From Litorimonas sp964352855 (GTDB lineage Bacteria; Pseudomonadota; Alphaproteobacteria; Caulobacterales; Maricaulaceae): DNA of 64,000 nt. Shown here in pieces: positions 25,588-33,898 of the stretch. Under the pieces are notes generated by a model that searched no databases, was not told the origin of the DNA, and saw only the letters and a program-made list of their open reading frames with translations. The stretch spans positions 34,789-98,788 of the forward strand of contig CAYGTR010000005.1 in NCBI GenBank assembly GCA_964352855.1. The letters are read 5' to 3'. The translations under genes were made by a program, and so were the position numbers. Each line of letters opens with the position of its first letter. The stretch's first letter is position 1.

Positions 25588-25614
25588 AGTCGGCTCTTTC
25601 AGCCGGCTTTTTTA
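25588..25614 (+). terminator. rho-independent terminator
   Basis: The 8-bp stem AGTCGGCT / AGCCGGCT with a five-base loop and a run of T follows the TM-helix repeat gene by 24 bases. Confidence 0.88.
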
Positions 25615-25704
25615 TTGAAGAAACTACTAAGATAAGCCTGTTCTTTGGTTTAGATATTTTGACTGAACCAACTATCTGAAAGCGCCCAAATAATCATCTG
25701 TGGT

Positions 25705-26214
25705 TCAATGTATTCCATAATTCGCCTCCAGCACTTTCGAGTACAAGCCAACCACGCCCAGAAAATATATAAAATGAAAAATAAAGAGTGCCGGTGAATA
25801 TGGGCGTTCTGCGATACAGTTGGCATCAAAAGAGCAGAACAAGCCAAGAATAAGGTATAAAACAATAAGAAAAACTGAGCAGAACGATATGATATAGAGT
25901 AATAGTTTCTTTGGTTCTTTGACTTTAATGGCGAATGGCAAGAGAGCTACTAATGCTTGACAAACTAAAATTATTAGAAAAGCAAGTTGATACATATTCA
26001 GATTACTTAAGGAATCTAATTGGTGATAGGAAATATATGAAATTAATGGAATAGTCCCCAGCAAGCCAAAATATAGCTTAGTGAAAAAGCTCGGGCTCCT
26101 TAATTGAGCTGACTTGGGGCCAGCGGCGATCCTCACCCAATTGAGATATCTCCAATAAAAAACGATTATTAGAAGTGCATGCGCACAGAGTAGCATTATG
26201 ACTTTTAGATTCAT
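25705..26214 (-). CDS. unknown multi-pass membrane protein, A/T-rich
   Basis: Unrecognised protein of 169 residues with about five hydrophobic helices (near 1-20, 45-65, 72-95, 105-130 and 140-165). The coding sequence is clearly richer in A/T than its neighbours and uses rare-looking codons (ATA, TTA, AGA), so it may be a recent arrival. Flanking genes face other ways or lie apart, so there is no operon context. The function is unknown. Confidence 0.6.
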   Translation of the reverse strand: MNLKVIMLLCAHALLIIVFYWRYLNWVRIAAGPKSAQLRSPSFFTKLYFGLLGTIPLISYISYHQLDSLSNLNMYQLAFLIILVCQALVALLPFAIKVKEPKKLLLYIISFCSVFLIVLYLILGLFCSFDANCIAERPYSPALFIFHFIYFLGVVGLYSKVLEANYGIH

Positions 26215-26333
26215 TATATGAAGGTTAGCTGTTTACCATTAAGACTTCATTTGATTGTAAATAACAAATTTATATTTCTTGTTAGAGCGCTCTAGAAGCG
26301 ATAGCAACAAAATCTAAAACTGAATACGCAAAC

Positions 26334-26983
26334 TCAATCCTTTAAATGCACAATTAACTGCAACTTCACCCGATCCTCCAAATCTTCTTCGGGCAAGGCC
26401 AAGAGCGTCTCAATCCGCGCACGACAAATACCATAGGTCTTGGCAAAGGCTTGCTGTCTGGCTGCCAAAGGTTCGACATGCGCCGGNNNNNNNNNNNNNN
26501 NNNNNNNNNNNNNNNNNNNNNNNNNNNNNNNNNNNNNNNNNNNNNNNNNNNNNNNNNNNNNNNNNNNNNNNNNNNNNNNNNNNNNNCATAGGTCTTGGCA
26601 AAGGCTTGCTGTCTGGCTGCCAAAGGTTCGACATGCGCCGGGTCCGGCAGAGGCCAATGCACGCGCAATCCTTTCCCTGGAAAGACGGGACAGGCTTCAT
26701 TCGCCGCATTATCGCACACCGTTACAATAATATCCATTTGCGGTGCGCTCTTGCCGCTAAATTCATCCCAGCTTTTAGAGCGATAGAGATGTGTCTTGTG
26801 ACCCCGTTTTTCTAGCTCCGCCAAACCCTCAGGGTGAGGCTGCCCGCTCGGGTGGCTCCCGGCTGACCATCCTAACCAAGGCTTGCCTTGTTCTGACGCC
26901 AGATCATTTAACAGGGCTTCTGATAAAATTGAACGGGCGGAATTCCCGGTACACAGGAAGAGCACATTAATCGGCGGTGTCAT
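26334..26983 (-). CDS. arsC: arsenate reductase, LMW-phosphatase type, split by a false gap
   Basis: Low-molecular-weight phosphatase-fold protein. The P-loop CTGNSAR (C11 to R17) and a late DPAHVEP match thioredoxin-linked arsenate reductases. The 100-N gap is flanked by two identical 55-base ends (26432-26486 and 26587-26641). Removing the gap and one copy leaves 495 bases, an exact 165-codon frame giving 164 residues and the end LEDRVKLQLIVHLKD. The gene is therefore intact and the apparent break is assembly noise. The ATG lies three bases after the stop of the DUF1579-like gene, so the two probably share an mRNA. No arsR or arsenite pump is visible nearby, so a phosphatase role is also possible. 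Confidence 0.88.
26432..26641. other. assembly gap with duplicated 55-bp contig ends
   Basis: The 55 bases ending at 26486 are repeated exactly from 26587, with 100 N between. This is what two contigs overlapping by one assembler k-mer look like when scaffolded without merging. It is not a biological repeat. Confidence 0.95.
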
Positions 26984-26986
26984 ATT

Positions 26987-27535
26987 CTAAGACTGACGCT
27001 TGTAATGAATAACCCACTGATCGGCCCAGTCATCGGCGTCTTCACGCTTCCCCTGCCACCGCCAAACAAGGCTGTCTTCTGTAATACCTTCAAACACCAT
27101 GCGGGAATATGGCGTGTTTTCATCAATACGGTCCATATTCAAAACAAATGTTCCATCCTCTTGAAGCCCGCCCGTTAAAGCAAAATATCCGCCTTGGTTA
27201 TCCACCCAGGTTTGGCGCCACAGCTTATGAGGCTTAGAATAAACCGATACACTCATGCCGTCTAAAGGAATGGTCTCGCCCCCATCAAAGCGTTCCGTAA
27301 TTACGCAATCGCCATAAGGCATAAGCGTGATACTGTTTTTCCCCTTGGCTTCTGTTCCGTCAGGCGCCGTCCACGTCAGATCCCAATGACCGAGCCAAAA
27401 ATCCATTTGACGGAACTCTCCATCTTGGCAGGGTTCGGGCGGAGGTGTCGCTGTCTCTTGCGCGAGCGCGGGTTGAACCAAAGCCAAAAGCGTGAGGACC
27501 GCAATGGCCGCGGTCATTTTTATAAGTTTCATCAT
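26987..27535 (-). CDS. secreted DUF1579-like protein
   Basis: About 182 residues from the ATG at 27535, or 181 from the adjacent ATG at 27532; AGGGG lies just upstream. A signal peptide of about 25 residues ends PALAQ. The rest is a beta-rich domain: FRQMDFWLGHWDLTW, KGKNSITLMPYGDCVITERFDGG, KLWRQTWVDNQGGYF and RMVFEGI. This resembles DUF1579 and related lipocalin-like proteins of unknown role. A longer frame to 27589 would run into the divergent acyltransferase start and is rejected. Confidence 0.78.
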   Translation of the reverse strand: MMKLIKMTAAIAVLTLLALVQPALAQETATPPPEPCQDGEFRQMDFWLGHWDLTWTAPDGTEAKGKNSITLMPYGDCVITERFDGGETIPLDGMSVSVYSKPHKLWRQTWVDNQGGYFALTGGLQEDGTFVLNMDRIDENTPYSRMVFEGITEDSLVWRWQGKREDADDWADQWVIHYKRQS

Positions 27536-27583
27536 AAGCCCCTTTTGCTTTTTATTTCCTCTTTCTCTCTTTATAGCAAGCTT

Positions 27584-28384
27584 ATGCATATTGTTGAACA
27601 GCTCATTGCCGAACGTGCGCCAAAACTTATGGGCAACCCTCGCTTATTTAAAGCGATCCGCCCCATGCTTTACCGCATGTTGGCGTATGATGCCGCAGTG
27701 TTTTTGGCTGACTCGATCAAAGACCTGTCGGGAAAGCAGGCCTTTAAACGCGTCGCTGACCATATCAGTCCCCGTACCTCTGTGCGTGATTTATCGAATT
27801 TACCGCGGAAAGGGCGTTGCGTCATTATTGCCAATCACCCGACGGGACTTGCCGACGGCCTGGCCGTCTTCCAAGCCATTCGCGACCGCCGCCCCCAACA
27901 TTGTTACCTCGCCAATGCCGACGCCTTGCGGGTAATTCCTAAAGGCGAAGACGTTATCATCCCCGTTGAATGGGTGAAAGATAAACGCTCTCATGCCAAA
28001 ACTCGCGAGACTTTATTAAAAATGAAAGAGGCACTCGAAGACGAACGTTGCGTCGTTATTTTTCCGAGCGGCCGATTGGGCACGCTCACCTGGCGCGGTA
28101 TTGTTGATAAGGAATGGGAAAGTTCAGCTGCGATGGTCGCCCGAAAATATAAAGCACCCATTATTCCCCTCAATATAAAGGGTCGAAACTCGACGCTCTA
28201 TTATCTATTTGCGCGTATGAATGCGGAGCTGCGCGACATCACACTCTTTCATGAGCTTCTGAATAAAAAGGGTAAAACCTTTCGCCTGACCTTTGGCGAA
28301 CCAATCGACCCAATGACACTTCCTAAAAATGCGGAAGTTACGACGTCTTATATCCGAAAGATAGTTGAGAGCCTCGGACACTAG
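27584..28384 (+). CDS. lysophospholipid acyltransferase family protein
   Basis: PlsC-like membrane-associated acyltransferase of 266 residues. Block I is ANHPTGLADG, with five residues between His and Asp instead of the usual four (HX4D). Block III is VIFPSGRLGTL, and APIIPLNIKGRNS follows. It should acylate a lysophospholipid or an amino lipid; the related variant NHPTG-x-ADG is, as I recall, found in lyso-lipid or hemolysin-type acyltransferases of rhizobia. I place the start at the ATG at 27584; the open frame further upstream overlaps the divergent DUF1579-like gene. Confidence 0.82.
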   Translation: MHIVEQLIAERAPKLMGNPRLFKAIRPMLYRMLAYDAAVFLADSIKDLSGKQAFKRVADHISPRTSVRDLSNLPRKGRCVIIANHPTGLADGLAVFQAIRDRRPQHCYLANADALRVIPKGEDVIIPVEWVKDKRSHAKTRETLLKMKEALEDERCVVIFPSGRLGTLTWRGIVDKEWESSAAMVARKYKAPIIPLNIKGRNSTLYYLFARMNAELRDITLFHELLNKKGKTFRLTFGEPIDPMTLPKNAEVTTSYIRKIVESLGH

Positions 28385-28447
28385 GTCGTAAATTCTTCAA
28401 AAATCTCCCTCTTGACGCCTCTGTAACACTTTGCAACATTGTGGCTA

Positions 28448-28557
28448 CGCGAAGGGAAGCGCCCACGCATATAAGGATGTGGATGTGGCGGCCAACTTCA
28501 TACTCGCGAGGGGAAGCGTGCAACTGTTTAATCAGGACCCGCACGGCCAACTTCATA
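28448..28557 (+). repeat. imperfect duplicated leader before hppA
   Basis: Two word pairs recur in the 218-base leader of hppA: CGCGAAGGGAAGCG at 28448 versus CGCGAGGGGAAGCG at 28505, and GGCCAACTTCATA at 28490 and again at 28545. The offsets are 57 and 55, so the leader appears to hold two diverged copies of one unit of about 56 bases. It may be regulatory; no known RNA family is recognised. Confidence 0.5.
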
Positions 28558-28602
28558 ACATTGATACCGAGCACAGACTTGGTGCAAATTCTGGGGAGAG
28601 TT

Positions 28603-30711
28603 ATGAATACTCTATATCTCATCATCGCAGCGGGCGTCGTCGCTGTGCTTTACGGGGTGATTACCCGTGCCAGCCTGATGAAGGCCTCGACGGGCAATGA
28701 GCGCATGAATGAAATCGCAGGCGCGATTCAAGAAGGTGCAAAGGCCTACCTCAACAAACAATATAAAGCGATTGCGATTGTCGGCATTGTTGTCACAATC
28801 CTGCTCGTTGTCTTGTTCTGGGGGTCCAGCGGCCCCATCGCACCCATTGGCTTCGTCCTCGGTGCGGTTTTGTCAGGCATTGCTGGTTATGTCGGTATGC
28901 TTGTCTCCGTACAAGCGAATGTCCGCACAACCGAGGCCTCACGCGAAAGCCTAGGGGCAGGCCTGAATATCGCTTTTAAAGCGGGCGCGATCACAGGCAT
29001 GCTTGTGGCGGGATTGGCCCTCCTTGGACTATCTGTCTATTATCTCATCTTAACCGGCCCGATGGGCGCGGATGAGCGCGGCGTGATTGACGGGCTTGTG
29101 TCTTTGTCACTCGGCGCGTCTTTGATCTCGGTCTTTGCGCGTCTCGGCGGGGGTATCTTTACAAAGGGTGCTGACGTGGGCGGCGACTTGGTTGGTAAGG
29201 TCGAAGCCGGTATTCCGGAAGATGATCCCCGCAACCCGGCAACAATCGCGGATAATGTGGGCGATAATGTCGGCGATTGCGCCGGTATGGCTGCTGACTT
29301 GTTCGAGACTTATGTTGTGACAATTGCCGCAACAATGGTGCTCGGCTCCATTCTCTTTGGGACAATTGGCGAATTGGCGCTTTACCCGATGTCAATCGGC
29401 GCAGCCTGTATCGTGACTTCCATCATCGGCACTTATTTTGTCCGCTTGGGCAAGGGTTCAGAAAATGTTATGGGTGCACTTTATAAAGGCCTTGTCGTAA
29501 CCGGCCTCTTATCTGTTGCGGCAATTTATGGCGTAACGCAATATTTGCTCGGCATGGGCGAAATTGCAGGGGCTGGTTTCTCCGGTATGGATTTATTCCT
29601 CTGCGCGGTTGTCGGCCTTATTATTACAGGCCTGATCGTTATGATCACCGAATATTATACAGGCACAAAATATAAGCCTGTGCGGTCTGTCGCGGCGGCC
29701 TCTGAATCCGGACACGGCACAAATGTGATCCAAGGCCTTGCGGTCTCCATGGAAGCCACCGCCATTCCGGTTCTGATTATTGTCTTTGGTATTATTACGA
29801 CGTTCTCTTTGGCGGGTCTCTACGGTATCGCCGTGGCCGTTACGGCCATGCTCGGTGTGGCCGGTATGATCGTCGCGCTCGACGCTTTTGGGCCTGTCAC
29901 GGATAATGCGGGCGGCATTGCCGAGATGGCAGAATTGCCAAGTGAAGTGCGTAACACGACGGACACATTGGACGCGGTCGGTAACACGACGAAAGCGGTC
30001 ACCAAGGGCTACGCTATTGGGTCTGCCGGACTTGGCGCACTAGTGCTCTTTGCGGCTTATTACAAAGACGTCGAATATTTTGCGGCGAAAGCTGTTCCGG
30101 GTGATTTCTTCTACGGACTTGATAAGCTGACTTTCAGCCTAACGGATCCCTATGTGATTGTTGGCCTGTTTATTGGTGGCTTGCTGCCTTACCTCTTTGG
30201 GGCGTGGGCAATGCAATCCGTGGGTCGCGCGGCTGGCGCTATCGTCGAAGAAGTCCGCCGTCAGTTTAAAGCGGATCCCGGTATTATGGCGGGGACGTCA
30301 CGTCCTAATTATGCCAAGGCTGTTGACCTTTTGACGGGTGCCGCGATCAAGGAAATGATCAAACCCTCGCTTCTGCCGATTTTAGCACCGATTGTCTTGT
30401 TCTTCTCGGTCAAGTTCTTGGCGGGCAATGCAGCAGCGGTCTCAGCGCTTGGCGCAATGTTGCTCGGAGTTATCGTCACAGGTCTGTTTGTTGCGCTGTC
30501 TATGACAGCCGGCGGCGGAGCTTGGGATAATGCCAAGAAATATATTGAAGACGGCAATCATGGCGGCAAAGGGTCAGAAGCGCACAAAGCCTCTGTTACT
30601 GGCGACACAGTTGGCGACCCTTACAAGGATACAGCCGGCCCAGCCGTGAACCCGATGATTAAAATCACAAATATCATCGCGCTCTTATTAATTGCCGTTA
30701 TCGCGCATTAA
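28603..30711 (+). CDS. hppA: proton-pumping membrane pyrophosphatase, K+-independent
   Basis: Membrane protein of 702 residues with about 16 helices that couples PPi hydrolysis to H+ export. The substrate motifs are KGADVGGDLVGKVEAGIPED and NPATIADNVGDNVGD. The GNTTKAVTKGYAIGSAGLGAL segment has lysine where K+-stimulated enzymes have alanine, which marks the K+-independent class. I choose the ATG at 28603, which has GGGGAGAG before it, over the longer open frame. It recovers energy from biosynthetic PPi, which suits low-energy marine life. A terminator follows. Confidence 0.96.
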   Translation: MNTLYLIIAAGVVAVLYGVITRASLMKASTGNERMNEIAGAIQEGAKAYLNKQYKAIAIVGIVVTILLVVLFWGSSGPIAPIGFVLGAVLSGIAGYVGMLVSVQANVRTTEASRESLGAGLNIAFKAGAITGMLVAGLALLGLSVYYLILTGPMGADERGVIDGLVSLSLGASLISVFARLGGGIFTKGADVGGDLVGKVEAGIPEDDPRNPATIADNVGDNVGDCAGMAADLFETYVVTIAATMVLGSILFGTIGELALYPMSIGAACIVTSIIGTYFVRLGKGSENVMGALYKGLVVTGLLSVAAIYGVTQYLLGMGEIAGAGFSGMDLFLCAVVGLIITGLIVMITEYYTGTKYKPVRSVAAASESGHGTNVIQGLAVSMEATAIPVLIIVFGIITTFSLAGLYGIAVAVTAMLGVAGMIVALDAFGPVTDNAGGIAEMAELPSEVRNTTDTLDAVGNTTKAVTKGYAIGSAGLGALVLFAAYYKDVEYFAAKAVPGDFFYGLDKLTFSLTDPYVIVGLFIGGLLPYLFGAWAMQSVGRAAGAIVEEVRRQFKADPGIMAGTSRPNYAKAVDLLTGAAIKEMIKPSLLPILAPIVLFFSVKFLAGNAAAVSALGAMLLGVIVTGLFVALSMTAGGGAWDNAKKYIEDGNHGGKGSEAHKASVTGDTVGDPYKDTAGPAVNPMIKITNIIALLLIAVIAH

Positions 30712-30757
30712 AAAATCCAAACTCGCTAAAACAAAATAGTCGCGAGGGGAAAGACAG

Positions 30758-30786
30758 CCCCGCCTCTTCATTGAGGCGGGGTTTTT
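30758..30786 (+). terminator. rho-independent terminator after hppA
   Basis: The 9-bp stem CCCCGCCTC / GAGGCGGGG with loop TTCATT and following TTTTT lies 46 bases after the hppA stop. It may also slow transcription from the convergent hydrolase gene. Confidence 0.92.
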
Positions 30787-30788
30787 AT

Positions 30789-31694
30789 TTAGCCGTTGAT
30801 GATATTTTTCAGGGTTGCCTTAAAAGCGTCCGGCTGGTCAAACATAATGAAGTGATAGCTCTCACCAATAACTTTGATCTCAACATTGGCAGCGGCATTA
30901 TATTGTGCCTCATAAAGGGCTTTCAGGTTTTCCTCAGGAACACCCATAACCGGATCATAAGCCATCAGCACCGTTGTTTTGATTTTGAAACCATCAAGAG
31001 AGTCCCTCAGATCGCTTGCCAATAATTCGCCCATTAATGTGGCGACTGTCCCTTGATCGGAGGCTTCACTCCATGCTTCAAGGTCTGGCTGATATGACGC
31101 GTCTTTTACCAACCGCACCAAACCCATTTTCTGCTGCGCATCAAATTGCTCACGCGGGAGCGATTTTAATTGTTGTGACATGGCACTGGCCATTTGCGTC
31201 GCTTGTTCAGGCGTAGCACCCGGCATCATCATGCCTGCAAGATAAGGCAGGCTATCCACAATAATGATTTCATTAATCAACTCAGGTTCAGCCAAAGCTG
31301 TTTTCAAGGTCAGAAATCCACCTAAAGAATGCCCAATCATCACCACGTCACGACCGGGAACGTCTTTTAAGTGATTTGTAATTGCCGAGCGGACACCCTC
31401 AATTGAAGGGTCCTGTATAGCCTCCATTCCGGCAAAGCCTGCGAGTTGAACGACTCTTACGTCATAGTTTGGGAACGCCTCAATTGTCTCATCCCAAACG
31501 ACAGCGCTTGAAGCCAAGCCTGGAATAAATATCAATGTTTGTCCGTTTGGATTGCCATGACGTGTGACGGAGATCGCTTTGTTATTTGCAGCTTGACTGA
31601 CTTGAAGCGTGGGTTTTGGCGTATTTACTTCCGCTGAATTTTGGGTGCACGCGACTAGCAGCCCCGCAAGGGCTGTAAAAATAAATCTAAACAT
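30789..31694 (-). CDS. alpha/beta hydrolase lipoprotein
   Basis: 301 residues. The signal ends in the lipobox LLVAC (C16), so the enzyme is likely membrane-anchored in the envelope. The alpha/beta hydrolase core has LIFIPGLASSAVVWDE, the nucleophile elbow IGHSLGGF (Ser), an acid in LMAYDPVMGVPEE and the final histidine in GESYHFIMFDQP. The substrate is unknown. It ends three bases past the hppA terminator and is convergent with hppA. Confidence 0.88.
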   Translation of the reverse strand: MFRFIFTALAGLLVACTQNSAEVNTPKPTLQVSQAANNKAISVTRHGNPNGQTLIFIPGLASSAVVWDETIEAFPNYDVRVVQLAGFAGMEAIQDPSIEGVRSAITNHLKDVPGRDVVMIGHSLGGFLTLKTALAEPELINEIIIVDSLPYLAGMMMPGATPEQATQMASAMSQQLKSLPREQFDAQQKMGLVRLVKDASYQPDLEAWSEASDQGTVATLMGELLASDLRDSLDGFKIKTTVLMAYDPVMGVPEENLKALYEAQYNAAANVEIKVIGESYHFIMFDQPDAFKATLKNIING

Positions 31695-31718
31695 GGGAAA
31701 GTCCTTTAAGGGGTTAAA

Positions 31719-31913
31719 TTAGTCTTCCGGAAAGAAGAGGGTTTCGAGGGGCGCGCCAAAAAGGCGGGCGATTTTAAAGGCCAGATCGAGACTGGGATCG
31801 AATTTTTCTTTTTCAATCGCAATAATGGATTGGCGGGAGACACCGAGTTGTTCGGCCAGGTCTTGTTGTGACCAACCTTTGTCTTTTCGAAGGTCTTTGA
31901 GGGCATTTTTCAT
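31719..31913 (-). CDS. small XRE-family repressor
   Basis: 64 residues, essentially one Cro/CI helix-turn-helix: LRKDKGWSQQDLAEQLGVSRQSIIAIEKEKFDPSLDLAFKIARLFG, then ETLFFPED. The ATG at 31913 overlaps the stop of the membrane-protein gene as ATGA, so the two are translated together. Regulators of this compact type often repress their own operon; two identical perfect inverted repeats before the first gene (32309-32326 and 32345-32362) are the obvious target. Confidence 0.9.
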   Translation of the reverse strand: MKNALKDLRKDKGWSQQDLAEQLGVSRQSIIAIEKEKFDPSLDLAFKIARLFGAPLETLFFPED

Positions 31914-32293
31914 TTGTAGCGCCTCATGACAAATGGAATACATATCCCCCATAAGGCGATCAAGGCAGGGGCGATCCACATTGTAGACAAAGCAGGAAAT
32001 CCGGCATTTTCACCAAACCCCCAAATCATAACCCCAAGTCCTAATATAAGAGCTCCCAAAGCAAAGGCTTCAGAATGTATCCGCTGATAATACTCATCCA
32101 GGCGTTTGTAATATCGAATAATAGCCCAGAAACCGAGTAAAAGAGGCAGGGTCGGCAAGAGCTCTAGATAACGTGACGCGCCTTCATGAGGCCGTGTCAT
32201 GACCACACCGATTAAGACGCCTGTATAGGCGAGCATTGAGCCGCCGAATTCAAAGAAATAACGCTTGAGAAGCGCGTTCGATTTAGATGACAT
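31910..32293 (-). CDS. four-helix membrane protein paired with XRE regulator
   Basis: 127 residues with four transmembrane helices (near 15-35, 46-62, 72-92 and 98-120) and charged loops. No enzyme motif is seen. Small membrane proteins paired with 60-70-residue XRE regulators are common in bacteria and archaea, but their role is not known. TGGAGATG gives the ribosome site. Both genes sit behind the twin operators, so the pair behaves as a self-controlled module. Confidence 0.8.
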   Translation of the reverse strand: MSSKSNALLKRYFFEFGGSMLAYTGVLIGVVMTRPHEGASRYLELLPTLPLLLGFWAIIRYYKRLDEYYQRIHSEAFALGALILGLGVMIWGFGENAGFPALSTMWIAPALIALWGICIPFVMRRYK

Positions 32294-32308
32294 TTCACAT
32301 CTCCATTT

Positions 32309-32362
32309 TGTAAAGTAAGCTTTACATAACAGAGTTATTTAGAATGTAAAGCACACTTTACA
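32309..32362 (-). promoter_or_regulatory. two identical perfect operators
   Basis: TGTAAAG-TAAG-CTTTACA at 32309-32326 and TGTAAAG-CACA-CTTTACA at 32345-32362 have identical 7-bp arms, four-base centres and a 36-base offset. They begin 16 bases before the ATG of the membrane-protein gene. The distal CTTTACA arm contains TTTACA, a fair -35, so binding would block RNA polymerase. The likely ligand is the XRE protein of the same operon. Confidence 0.8.
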
Positions 32363-32394
32363 AAAAAATACGCGCCTCTTACAAAACGCGTATT
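32363..32394 (-). terminator. terminator of the pirin operon
   Basis: The 8-bp stem AATACGCG / CGCGTATT is followed on the minus strand by a run of seven T. It lies 22 bases past the pirin stop and immediately upstream of the twin operators, insulating the two units. Confidence 0.8.
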
Positions 32395-32415
32395 TTAATA
32401 ATGTGTTCGGTTTCG

Positions 32416-33204
32416 TTAGAGTGCCATATCAAAATAGATAATTTCAGCGGTCTCACCTTTATCAAATATCAGTTTGCCGCCTTTTTTAATGGCCAAACCA
32501 TCGCCCGGATAGAGCAATTGCCCGTTGACATAAAGCGTACCGCGCGCGACCTGCACCCATCCCAACCGGCCGTCCGCTAGATCTGTCTCGATGACCTGGC
32601 CACCGGACAATGTCGCAGCATAAATATCCGTATCGGCTTTAATATGCATAGAGCCGTCACGACCGTCTCCTGATAAGAACAAGGCAAGCTTGCCGTCCTT
32701 ATCAGCGGGACTCAGGTCTAGTGTTTCATAGCGCGGCACTTGGTTCTGCACATTGGGTTGCACCCAAATTTGTAGAAACTCGCTCCGGTTTTCATCACTC
32801 GGATTAAATTCCGAATGACGCACACCCCTGCCGGCGCTCATATATTGAATGCCGCCTGCGGAAACGACCGAACCATTCCCCATCGAATCCTTATGTTCCA
32901 ACTGGCCTTCGAGAACATAAGAGAAAATCTCAAAATTCTCATGCGGGTGCATGGGGAAGCCATTCCCCGGTGCGACTTGGTCATCATTAATAACTCTTAA
33001 TGGTCCGAAACCCATATGATCCGGATGGAAATATTGCCCGAAGGAAAAACTATGGGCACTTTTCAGCCAGCCGAAATCGGCCATGCCTCTCTCATTCGCG
33101 GGACGGAGTGTGAGGTCTCCAGCCCTAGGCATAGTGGCTTGTGCCGGGGTTGAAACGGCCGCCGCCGCGGCGCTTGTTATCGCTGTTCGTCTTGTCATTT
33201 TCAT
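32416..33204 (-). CDS. pirin family protein with an export signal
   Basis: 262 residues of bicupin pirin. Metal ligands lie in FPMHPHENFEIFSYVLEG and the matching HSEF region; RGVRHSEFNPSDENRSEFLQIWV is the family signature. Some pirins are quercetin dioxygenases. The first 23 residues, MTRRTAITSAAAAAVSTPAQA and two before, look like a twin-arginine export signal, which is unusual because pirins are normally cytosolic. It is 12 bases downstream of azoR and likely co-transcribed, under the divergent LysR gene. Confidence 0.88.
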   Translation of the reverse strand: MKMTRRTAITSAAAAAVSTPAQATMPRAGDLTLRPANERGMADFGWLKSAHSFSFGQYFHPDHMGFGPLRVINDDQVAPGNGFPMHPHENFEIFSYVLEGQLEHKDSMGNGSVVSAGGIQYMSAGRGVRHSEFNPSDENRSEFLQIWVQPNVQNQVPRYETLDLSPADKDGKLALFLSGDGRDGSMHIKADTDIYAATLSGGQVIETDLADGRLGWVQVARGTLYVNGQLLYPGDGLAIKKGGKLIFDKGETAEIIYFDMAL

Positions 33205-33216
33205 CTCCTTTATCTC

Positions 33217-33807
33217 TTATAGTGCGCTGATCGCACGTATGGCTTCAGCAATTTTTATCTCGGCCTTGGCACCAAGTCCGTCCGCTGCAATAAATGTAAC
33301 ATCTGTTATGCCTACAAATTTTAAAGCATGGCGCAGATAGGATGTCGCAAAGTCAATATCACTGCCCATCGGCGTTCCGCCCGAGGCCACTAAGACAATC
33401 ACTCGCTTGCCTTCCAACAATCCAATCGGCCCGTTTTCGGTATAACGGAAGGTACGGCCCACACGGGCAATTAGATCGACCCAAGCCTTTAAAGCCGCCG
33501 GAATACCAAAATTATAGATCGGCAAACCCATCAAGACTGTATCCGCCGCCTCTAATTCTTTTACCAGAGAGTCGGACAGCGCAAGTTTATTTCTTTGTTC
33601 AGTATTCCTGTTCGCCTCGGGCGTGAAATTTGCCCCAATCCACGCTTCATCCACAAAGGGAAGAGAATTGGCTAAATCACGCACCGTAATTTGAACGGCG
33701 CTTTTTTCGGAAAGATGCTCGACAGTTTTGGTTGTCAAATCCCGTGTCACGGATCCCTCGCGTCGTGCACTGGCATCAATCCGCAAAATATTATTGATTG
33801 TTTTCAT
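33217..33807 (-). CDS. azoR: FMN-dependent NADH-azoreductase / quinone reductase
   Basis: 196-residue flavodoxin-like protein. RIDASARREGSVTRDLT binds FMN phosphate; GLPIYNFGIPAALKAWVDLIARVGRTFRYTENGP and LVASGGTPMGSDIDFA are standard AzoR blocks. It reduces quinones and azo compounds by two electrons, usually a defence against electrophiles. It is first in the azoR-pirin operon and divergent from the LysR gene 91 bases away. Confidence 0.93.
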   Translation of the reverse strand: MKTINNILRIDASARREGSVTRDLTTKTVEHLSEKSAVQITVRDLANSLPFVDEAWIGANFTPEANRNTEQRNKLALSDSLVKELEAADTVLMGLPIYNFGIPAALKAWVDLIARVGRTFRYTENGPIGLLEGKRVIVLVASGGTPMGSDIDFATSYLRHALKFVGITDVTFIAADGLGAKAEIKIAEAIRAISAL

Positions 33808-33898
33808 AACGAACTCCTTATCTTAGGCCAATATAGTTTGTTGCAGTAAAAATGATTAGAGGGTTGATCGCCAACATACTGTTGCGTAATAAACAACA

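Noticed and set aside
26284..26293. AGAGCGCTCT palindrome near arsC as an operator
   Set aside because: A lone 10-bp palindrome with no nearby promoter or matching second copy.
26366..26730. Several open frames crossing the second gap and an apparent 55-bp repeat
   Set aside because: They are created by the unmerged contig overlap; collapse of the gap restores one intact arsC frame.
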